Assembly: GCA_964409865.1 (NCBI GenBank)
Contig: CAYPGE010000205.1
Span: 1-15,587, forward strand
Source of the DNA: Anammoximicrobium sp964409865
GTDB taxonomy: Bacteria; Planctomycetota; Planctomycetia; Pirellulales; Pirellulaceae
DNA length: 15,587 nucleotides
Direction of reading: 5' to 3'
The notes under the pieces were generated by a model. The model saw only the letters and a program-made list of their open reading frames with translations, was not told where the DNA came from and searched no databases. A program made the translations under genes and the position numbers. How positions within the stretch are numbered: the first letter of the stretch is position 1; every line of letters starts with the position of its first letter. Of the stretch, positions 1-5,346 are shown piece after piece.

Positions 1-180
1 CGCGGGCGCACAAGTCGTCTTCGGCGCACAGGTGGTCATGGGGGCACACGTGGTGGGCGGAGCGCACGTCGTGGGCGGCGCACACGTCGTGGACGCATAG
101 CCATGTCCCGCAAATGCCTGCCCGCCGACCAGCACAACCAGGGCCACAGCGGCGAGTACAAGAATCAGTCGATACATCAT
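1..180 (-). CDS. Secreted TTCAP hexapeptide-repeat protein (3' end outside window)
   Basis: Read on the minus strand, an ATG at 180-178 opens a frame of 60 codons that is still open at base 1. Residues 1-24 form a clear Sec signal peptide: a short charged start (MMYR), a hydrophobic core rich in L, V and A, and an AFA-type cleavage site before GHGY. The mature part soon becomes a tandem hexapeptide, TTCAP plus one variable residue (P, P, M, K, A), with five copies visible, so one cysteine falls every six residues. The start is set by a perfect AGGAGG at 191-196, ten bases upstream. Such Cys/Pro/Thr repeats suggest an extracytoplasmic, disulfide-linked or metal-binding structural protein, but that is inference. 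I do not recognise a named family. It is unlikely to be a shadow frame, because signal peptide, ribosome site and repeat agree. Confidence 0.75.
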   Translation of the reverse strand, partial: MMYRLILVLAAVALVVLVGGQAFAGHGYASTTCAPPTTCAPPTTCAPMTTCAPKTTCAPA

Positions 181-190
181 GTTGATCCAA

Positions 191-196
191 CCTCCT
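191..196 (-). promoter_or_regulatory. Ribosome binding site of the TTCAP-repeat gene
   Basis: On the minus strand these bases read AGGAGG, a perfect Shine-Dalgarno sequence. It lies ten bases before the ATG at 180-178, and it favours this codon over the adjacent ATG at 177-175. Confidence 0.7.
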
Positions 197-198
197 AC

Positions 199-750
199 TA
201 AATCTGAGTTACGGTGATACCACGGGTTGCTGAACCCAACTCTTCTGCGGTCTCGGTACGCCCCACTGCGTGCCGCGACTCCGCTGTCGACGGCACTTCA
301 CTGGTCGCCCCAGCGGATCGTTACCATCAGTCGGCCTAACCGGATCAGGCCGAAGAGGGGCGCATGCGGAAACACTCCCCCCATGTCTTTGCAAGCAATC
401 TTCGTGCCTAATGGCGCGTGACGGTTGGATTGAGCCTCAAGTGCTTGCTGCTAATCGAATTGCAACTGGGATACTGGGAGATTGGTTGCTGGGGAATTCG
501 TTGCAGTTTGCACGCATCCCTTGTGATTACACTTGCAGTTGGCATACGTGTCCGCGGGTCTAACGCCTCGATCGGAACACTGGGAACTGCGGCCAGATCG
601 TCACGCGGAGCGTGACGGCTACGATGGAGGGGCAGCTGCCAGGGATTTTGGGCCCCGATAATTTTCCCAGACTCAGCGACTTGGTATCATGGTCCGCGCG
701 GACGACGGCCGTTTTCCACTCTTGGTCACCAGTGGACGGAGGATTCATAC
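199..750. other. Long intergenic region without a credible gene
   Basis: About 550 bases lie between the minus-strand TTCAP-repeat gene and the plus-strand isomerase-like gene. Frames of up to 97 codons exist, but none shows a ribosome site, signal peptide or recognisable motif. Two 12-base near-copies of TTGCAGTTKGCA occur at 501-512 and 533-544, 32 bases apart. A perfect inverted repeat lies at 599-617. Weak AT-rich -10-like hexamers (GATAAT at 657-662, TATCAT at 685-690) could belong to the promoter of the downstream gene, but neither has a good -35 partner. A long 5' leader or a small RNA could sit here; nothing in the bases proves it. Confidence 0.5.
599..617. repeat. Short perfect hairpin repeat
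   Basis: CGTCACGC and its exact complement GCGTGACG are separated by GGA, giving an 8-bp stem with a 3-base loop. There is no U-run, so it is not a clear intrinsic terminator. It resembles the short palindromes scattered between genes elsewhere in the window. Copy number in the genome is not visible from here. Confidence 0.55.
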
Positions 751-2316
751 ATGAGACGACTCGACGTGTTTTCCGGATGTGCCGGTTGCAGGATGGACCG
801 GAGAAAGTTTCTGGCAGCCGGCTGCGCGGCTTGCGCCGGGGCGACTGGGCTGCTGACCGCGCACACGGCGACGAGGGCCGCGCAGGACAGCGACAAGATG
901 CGAATTCGCATCATCTACTCGCTGCACGCCGCAAAGCAACCCGGCCCGGACTGGCCCAACGTGGGCTTCGACTTCAACCCGGTCATGGAGCGGATCGGCG
1001 CCGAGTTGACGAAGCGCTGTCCGGGTTTCGAGTTCCTGTCCTCGATGGCCAACGGCCCGGAACAGGCTCAGAAGATTCTGGACGATGACCGAGCTGCCGC
1101 GGTCGACGGATACCTCGTCTACCAGATGAATTGCTGGAACCGCGTGGTGCAGACGATCGCCAAGTCGGAGAAACCCGTTTTGTATGCCGACTTCCAGTAT
1201 GCCGGCAGCGGCGGGTTCCTGGTCTACACGGCCGGGTTCCTTCGCGCCAAGACGCCGAACGTGGGCTTCGTGGCTTCCTCGCGGATCGAAGATCTGGCGG
1301 AGGCAGTGAACTGCTTCCAATTGGTCAAGCGTGGCGGCACTCCCGCCGACTTCGTCGCCGCGACCGCTCGCGTGCGTGTCGCCCGCACGCCCGCGCCGGG
1401 CGATTTGACTTGCACGCCGGACCCGGTGAAGACGCTCTCGCCGGAGGAATGCCTGCGGCAGATGAAGGAGTCGAAGATCTTGGCGCTGCGAGGCACAAAC
1501 GCGGGACCGGCGGAGCCGTTGATGGGCATCCCCATGGAGTACGTCGCGTTTGCCGAACTGAACGAGGCCTGGAAGGCGGCAGACAAGGACGAGGCTCGCG
1601 CGGTGGCCGACCGTTGGGAAAAGACGGCGGCCAAGATCGAAGGCGTTGACCGCGCCACCCTGGAAACCTCGGCCGCCATGTACTTGGCCGAGAAAGCCGT
1701 GTTGAAGAAACACGGCGCCAACGCGATCACCATCAATTGCCTGGGCGGATTCTACGGTGGGCACATCCACGCCTACCCGTGTCTGGGCTTCCACGAACTG
1801 AACAACGAAGGGCTGATCGGCGCCTGCGAGTGCGACGTGCGGTCCACGGCGACGATGGTGGCCGTCACGGCGATGACGCAAGGCCGGCCGGGCTACATCT
1901 CCGATCCGGTGATTGACACGGCCAAGCGGCAGATCATCTACGCGCATTGCGTGGCGTCGAACCGAGCCTTTGGCCCCCAGGGGGCGACGAATCCGTTCGA
2001 GATCCTCACTCACTCCGAGGACCGGCAGGGCGCTTCCGTCCGATCGGTCCTGCCCCTCGGTTACATGACGACGACGCTGGAAATCGCGCCGGATCGCAAG
2101 GAGATCATCTTCCATCAGGGCAAGGCGGTCGCCAACGATCCCGACGATCGGGCCTGCCGCACGAAGCTGGCCGCCGAACCGGTGGGCGACATCGAAAAGC
2201 TGTTCACCGAATGGGACCGTTGGGGCTGGCACCGCGTCACCTTCTACGGCGACCTGAAGGAGCCCGTCTTTGCCCTGGCCGACGCGATGGGCTGGAAGAT
2301 CGTCCAGGAGGCGTAG
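751..2316 (+). CDS. Exported fucose/arabinose-isomerase-like protein with Tat-type leader
   Basis: The protein has 521 residues. The N-terminus carries a twin-arginine-like leader: M15-DRRKFLAAG, then a Cys/Ala-rich stretch and a small-residue region ending near TRAAQ (about residue 45). The body resembles the L-fucose isomerase fold. The first half has alternating strand/helix segments with DGYLVYQMNCW and a glycine-rich YAGSGGFL. The second half has INCLGGFYGGHIHAYPC (around 328-344), then H348-ELNNEG and a CECD motif (359-362), like the active-site half of FucI/AraA-type isomerases. Substrate and reaction cannot be assigned; an Aldose/ketose interconversion role is inferred. GGAGG at 738-742, eight bases upstream, supports ATG 751; ATG 793 is the alternative and starts directly at the twin-arginine motif. 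The next gene, encoding an exported DUF6807 protein, points the same way, so both may act in polysaccharide or sugar catabolism. Confidence 0.65.
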   Translation: MRRLDVFSGCAGCRMDRRKFLAAGCAACAGATGLLTAHTATRAAQDSDKMRIRIIYSLHAAKQPGPDWPNVGFDFNPVMERIGAELTKRCPGFEFLSSMANGPEQAQKILDDDRAAAVDGYLVYQMNCWNRVVQTIAKSEKPVLYADFQYAGSGGFLVYTAGFLRAKTPNVGFVASSRIEDLAEAVNCFQLVKRGGTPADFVAATARVRVARTPAPGDLTCTPDPVKTLSPEECLRQMKESKILALRGTNAGPAEPLMGIPMEYVAFAELNEAWKAADKDEARAVADRWEKTAAKIEGVDRATLETSAAMYLAEKAVLKKHGANAITINCLGGFYGGHIHAYPCLGFHELNNEGLIGACECDVRSTATMVAVTAMTQGRPGYISDPVIDTAKRQIIYAHCVASNRAFGPQGATNPFEILTHSEDRQGASVRSVLPLGYMTTTLEIAPDRKEIIFHQGKAVANDPDDRACRTKLAAEPVGDIEKLFTEWDRWGWHRVTFYGDLKEPVFALADAMGWKIVQEA

Positions 2317-2331
2317 ACGCCGGCTCTGGGC

Positions 2332-2364
2332 GAGCGGCGGGCGTTAGCCCGCCGGCTCTTCCAG
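2332..2364. repeat. REP-like hairpin, copy 1
   Basis: This 33-bp element contains a strong hairpin, CGGCGGGC-GTTA-GCCCGCCG, flanked by GAG on the left and GGCTCTTCCAG on the right. A second copy begins 66 bases later. The hairpin lies 16 bases after the stop of the isomerase-like gene. It may stop transcription or stabilise the 3' end, but there is no U-run. Confidence 0.75.
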
Positions 2365-2397
2365 CGGTGCGCATTGCCTTCTTGACTCGGTCCCTGC

Positions 2398-2430
2398 GAG
2401 TGGCGGGCATTAGCCCGCCGGTGCTTCCAG
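2398..2430. repeat. REP-like hairpin, copy 2
   Basis: This is the second copy of the 33-bp element at 2332-2364, in the same orientation. The core is GGCGGGC-ATTA-GCCCGCC. It differs from copy 1 at only a few positions, and the tail GCTTCCAG is kept. The spacer between copies shows no repeat of its own. Confidence 0.75.
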
Positions 2431-2474
2431 GGGATGATCTGTCAGCATCAAAGGAACCGACAGGAACTTCACCG

Positions 2475-2480
2475 AAAGGA
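2475..2480 (+). promoter_or_regulatory. Ribosome binding site deciding the DUF6807 start
   Basis: AAAGGA lies six bases before ATG 2487. It separates the true start from about 180 upstream codons that are open in the same frame. Confidence 0.6.
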
Positions 2481-2486
2481 AATGTC

Positions 2487-3488
2487 ATGCAAGTTCTACC
2501 GCGAGAATTCCGTGAAACGTGCCTGCTGCTTGCCGCCTTGCTGGTCGCCGCACTAACGACGGCAATTGACGGGAACGCCATTCTGGCCGCCGAGCCCGCC
2601 CGCATCGAATTGAGGTCCGACGAGGCCCAAGGGCAATTGCAGATCCTGATCGACGGCCGCGAGGCGCTGGTCTACCAGTACGGCCCACAACTGGATCTGC
2701 CGCACTATTACCCGGTCCGCAGCCCGTCCGGCAAGCTGCTGACGATCCAGCAGACCGATCCGTACCCGCACCATCGGTCCGTGTGGTTTGCGGACACGGT
2801 AGAACTGGCAGGAAAGCGAAAGGCCAGCTTCTACAACGCCTTGTACAGCCGCAAGGACGCCAAAGATCCCCAATCGCCTTTCCGCGACCACGTCCGTCAT
2901 GTCAAGTTCCTGCCGCAGTCGATCGAGGGCAATGTCGCAAAGCTGGGGATGAAGCTGGTCTGGGAGATGGACTCGAACGTGCCGGTGCTGGACGAACAGC
3001 GGCAGATGCGGATTGTGGCCTGGGAGGGCGGCGAGTATTTCATCGATCTGGCGTTCACCCTGACGGCATCCTACGGCGACGTGACGTTTGTCAGCGACGC
3101 GGCCCACTACGCCTGGCCCTACGTCCGCATCCACCCGCAGTTTTCCGGGGACCAGGGTGGCAAGCTCATCAACTCCGAGGGCGGTATCGGCCAAAAGGGA
3201 ACGCACAACCAGCCGGCACGCTGGATCGACTACTCGAACACCATCGAGGGCCAGGCCGAGGGTCTGACGATCTTCAGCCACGGTGACAATCCCCACCCGC
3301 ACCGCTGGCTGACACGCGAGTACGGCACCTTCGGCCCGCGCCGCGCGGATGACCGCAACGGCAAACCGTTTGCGGTCAAGAAGGGCGAAACGCTGCAGCA
3401 GCGAGTCGGGATCCTCGTCCACAAGGGCGATGTCCAGTCGGGCCGCGTCGCGGAGCGGTACCAGCAGTACCTGGATGGGAAATTGTAG
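2487..3488 (+). CDS. Exported DUF6807 (PmoA-family) protein
   Basis: The protein has 333 residues. Residues 1 to about 35 are a Sec signal peptide with a hydrophobic L/A core (LLLAALLVAALTTA) and an ILAA cleavage region. The mature protein matches the DUF6807 family, often labelled 'PmoA family' although it is not a methane monooxygenase. It has the characteristic DPYPHHRSVWFAD motif (91-103, H95 and H96), a beta-rich body, and a histidine-rich segment SHGDNPHPHRW near the C-terminus. Family members are common in planctomycete carbohydrate gene sets, but their chemistry is not settled. AAAGGA at 2475-2480, six bases upstream, fixes the start at 2487, and the signal peptide begins there. The frame is open far upstream into the isomerase gene, but that part is a shadow. 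The gene follows the isomerase-like gene across two hairpin repeats, so separate transcription is possible. Confidence 0.85.
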   Translation: MQVLPREFRETCLLLAALLVAALTTAIDGNAILAAEPARIELRSDEAQGQLQILIDGREALVYQYGPQLDLPHYYPVRSPSGKLLTIQQTDPYPHHRSVWFADTVELAGKRKASFYNALYSRKDAKDPQSPFRDHVRHVKFLPQSIEGNVAKLGMKLVWEMDSNVPVLDEQRQMRIVAWEGGEYFIDLAFTLTASYGDVTFVSDAAHYAWPYVRIHPQFSGDQGGKLINSEGGIGQKGTHNQPARWIDYSNTIEGQAEGLTIFSHGDNPHPHRWLTREYGTFGPRRADDRNGKPFAVKKGETLQQRVGILVHKGDVQSGRVAERYQQYLDGKL

Positions 3489-3557
3489 CAGCACGGCTCG
3501 GAGAGCCATGCTGCGGAAAAGCAAGGCCGCCCCGCCGTCTGCGCGACGGCGGGGCGG
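3488..3557. terminator. Double hairpin between convergent genes
   Basis: There are two stems in the 104-base gap between the convergent DUF6807 and superoxide reductase genes. The first (3488-3514) pairs GCAGCACGGCTC with GAGCCATGCTGC across a GGA loop with a single mismatch; its first base is the last base of the TAG stop. The second (3527-3557) is a perfect 13-bp stem, CCGCCCCGCCGTC with its complement, and a five-base loop. Position and strength suggest a bidirectional terminator. Neither stem is followed by a long U-run, so a REP-like role is also possible. Confidence 0.6.
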
Positions 3558-3592
3558 GCGCGAAAGTCGAGGTTGGTTTGCTCGCCGAATGC

Positions 3593-4066
3593 CTACACTT
3601 TCAACACCGCATGAGCCACCCACAGATCGTGCAGATTGCAGTACGACAGGACGAACACGTGCTGCTCCTTGCCTTCCGCCGGCAGCTTGATCTCGTGCGT
3701 CGAGATGGGCTGGTCCTTCCACGAGAAGGTCTTGGCGCCCAGCACCTCGCCGCTCCCGGCCACCACCGTGTGGCGGACGATGTAGTGCTCTGCAGCCATG
3801 CCGTGCTTGTTCTCCAACTTCACCACCATCTTGTCGCCCGACTTCTCGGCGGCGATCATCGGAATGTGGCTGCCTTCCTTGCCTTTCCAAACGCCGGGAC
3901 GTTCCTTCGTATAGAGGATGTTCTCCGGGAGCTTGCCCAACACGCCGGCGGCACACTCGACCTCCGCAGCCAGAGTGCCCGGACCGGTTTCGGCAAACAA
4001 CGGAATCAACGCGGCGCCGGCCGGAGTTGCGGCCAGCAGTTTCAAGAATTCACGACGTTCACTCAT
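3593..4066 (-). CDS. Superoxide reductase (desulfoferrodoxin/neelaredoxin family) with Tat-type leader
   Basis: The protein has 157 residues. Superoxide reductases reduce superoxide to hydrogen peroxide at a mononuclear Fe(His)4Cys centre. All five expected ligands are present with family spacing: H67 in SHIPMI, H88 and H94 in KHGMAAEHYI (six apart), and C143 and H146 in LSYCNLHDLW. There is no N-terminal desulforedoxin [FeCys4] domain, so it is a one-iron enzyme. Residues 1 to about 34 form a twin-arginine-type leader (SERREFLKLLAATPAG), which points to export with a folded metal site and a role in periplasmic superoxide defence. The usual Glu-Lys-His around the first ligand is changed: the sequence reads WKGKEGSH, leaving Ser, not Lys, before H67. 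Its start follows a purine-rich AAGGGGGA site. It is divergent from the HlyD-type gene and has its own recognisable promoter. Confidence 0.88.
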   Translation of the reverse strand: MSERREFLKLLAATPAGAALIPLFAETGPGTLAAEVECAAGVLGKLPENILYTKERPGVWKGKEGSHIPMIAAEKSGDKMVVKLENKHGMAAEHYIVRHTVVAGSGEVLGAKTFSWKDQPISTHEIKLPAEGKEQHVFVLSYCNLHDLWVAHAVLKV

Positions 4067-4122
4067 GATGTCCCCCTTTGGTCAAAAAGGTGCAGAACGG
4101 AAGCGTACTGGAACTCGAACAC

Positions 4123-4151
4123 CTTATAGTAACCGAAACAGGATAAGGCAA
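4123..4151 (-). promoter_or_regulatory. Sigma-70-like promoter of the superoxide reductase gene
   Basis: On the minus strand, TTGCCT (4151-4146) is followed by exactly 17 bases and TATAAG (4128-4123). This is a good -35/-10 pair with ideal spacing. Predicted transcription starts about 50 bases before the ATG at 4066. No operator palindrome is obvious. Confidence 0.6.
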
Positions 4152-4294
4152 GGCTGATGAGTTGGCAACTAGACTGCCCCGCCCATGTTGGAGCTGCGGC
4201 CGGCGCGGAACAGGGGAGTCTTCTCCCGCAGTCCTTGCATCCTCGGGGACGGCTGACCTAGTCCGCCTACGAGACATTTGGAGCAAGACAGATC

Positions 4295-5233
4295 ATGACG
4301 AAATTTTTTCGCGTTCTCCTGCGTGTTCTTGCGGCACACGTGTTTCCGGTCCGCATGTCCGCCGCCGCATCGTCGTTGCTCGTCGCCCTCTTGGTACCAG
4401 CCGGACTGGACGCCGAGCCGATCGAGGTCGAATCGGTATTGCTGGCGCCGATCCAGGAAGTGGAGATCCCGGCGCAAGAGGCGGGACTGCTGCAGCGATT
4501 GGCGATCGCCGAAGGGGCGCCGATCAAGGAAGGCGACCTGCTGGCCCAAATCGACGATACCGATGCCAAACTCGAAAAAGCCCGCGCCGAAATCGAATTG
4601 GACAACGCGCGGCGGAACGCCGGCAACGACATCAAGGTGCGCGTGGCGGTCAAGGCGGCCGAAGTCGCGGCGGCCGAGTTACAGCGCGGTTTGGAGTCGC
4701 AGAAACGTTACCCCAAGAGCGTTTCAGAAACGGAAATCGACCGGCTGCGACTGGCCGCCGAACACACCAGATTGCAGGTGGAGCAGGCCAAGTACGAATT
4801 CGAGACGGCGCAACTGGCCCTGCGCGTGCAGGAGAACCAGGTCCAGCGGGCCCAGCGGCAACTCGAACGCCGCAGAATTCTGGCCCCCGTCTCCGGCCGA
4901 GTCGTTCAGCTGTTTCGCCAGCAAGGCGAGTGGATCGAACTCGGACAGCCAATCGCCAGAGTCTTGCGACTCGACCGGCTGAAGGCCATCGGTTCGCTCG
5001 ACGCCCGACGACTGAGCAGCGATCCCACGGGCAGGTCCGTCAGCCTCAAGGTGGAATTGCCGCAGCCGGGTCAGCCCGAATTTCAGGGCCGCGTGACCTT
5101 TGTGCATTCGGAGGTCAACCCGGTGACCGGGCAACTAAGTTTCTGGGCCGAAATCGAAAACCCGGACCTCCAACTGCGTCCCGGCGTGCGCGCGTCGCTC
5201 ACGATACACGACAAGCCGGCCGAGACCGATTAG
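4295..5233 (+). CDS. HlyD/RND-type periplasmic adaptor (membrane fusion) protein
   Basis: The protein has 312 residues. A hydrophobic leader covers residues 1-41 (two possible starts: M1, or M21 followed by SAAASSLLVALL). The first half of a biotinyl-lipoyl-like domain follows (about 55-90, with EGAPIKEGDLLAQIDD). Next is a long E/A/R/Q-rich alpha-helical hairpin (about 90-195), then the second lipoyl half (196-225, with ILAPVSGRVVQ and GEWIELGQPIARV). A short beta-barrel region ends with a typical tail, RPGVRASLTI. This order is that of adaptors linking an inner-membrane pump to an outer-membrane channel or acting in ABC export. No pump or channel gene is in the window: the gene upstream is divergent and the one downstream converges, so it is an orphan here. 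It is shorter than many RND adaptors. Transported substrate is unknown. Confidence 0.8.
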   Translation: MTKFFRVLLRVLAAHVFPVRMSAAASSLLVALLVPAGLDAEPIEVESVLLAPIQEVEIPAQEAGLLQRLAIAEGAPIKEGDLLAQIDDTDAKLEKARAEIELDNARRNAGNDIKVRVAVKAAEVAAAELQRGLESQKRYPKSVSETEIDRLRLAAEHTRLQVEQAKYEFETAQLALRVQENQVQRAQRQLERRRILAPVSGRVVQLFRQQGEWIELGQPIARVLRLDRLKAIGSLDARRLSSDPTGRSVSLKVELPQPGQPEFQGRVTFVHSEVNPVTGQLSFWAEIENPDLQLRPGVRASLTIHDKPAETD

Positions 5234-5254
5234 GCCCTCCAGGCCGTCTGAACC

Positions 5255-5346
5255 GGAATAGTGAATACTGAACAACGAATACGGAACGTAGAATGGAATC
5301 CGTCCCATTCTGCATTCACTATTCTGTATTCTGTATTCACTATTCC
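5255..5346. repeat. Long imperfect inverted repeat between convergent genes
   Basis: The outer arms are a perfect 14-bp pair, GGAATAGTGAATAC (5255-5268) and GTATTCACTATTCC (5333-5346). Inside is a second stem, GAATGG/CCATTC (5291-5296 and 5305-5310). The right half repeats TTCTGTA and ATTCACTATTC units in direct orientation. The base composition is much more AT-rich than the neighbouring genes. The right arm includes the TAG stop of the AddB-like gene. A dispersed intergenic repeat that may also serve as a bidirectional terminator is the likeliest reading. Confidence 0.7.

Noticed and set aside
745..2232. 495-codon open frame on the minus strand
   Set aside because: It mirrors the isomerase-like gene, is full of R, H and V typical of high-GC antisense frames, and has no ribosome site or motif.
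1947..2486. N-terminal extension of the DUF6807 protein
   Set aside because: The frame is open, but it overlaps the isomerase gene and repeats. The signal peptide and ribosome site place the start at 2487.
2487..3488. Methane monooxygenase subunit, suggested by the label 'PmoA family'
   Set aside because: It is a soluble exported DUF6807 protein with one signal peptide and no membrane helices, so the name is historical.
2553..3956. 467-codon open frame on the minus strand
   Set aside because: It runs antisense to the DUF6807 gene and in a wrong frame of the superoxide reductase gene; both of those have clear family motifs.
4233..4261. Plus-strand promoter for the HlyD-type gene (TTGCAT, 17 bases, CTAGTC)
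   Set aside because: The spacing is right, but the -10 matches the consensus poorly in a GC-rich stretch, so it is no better than chance.
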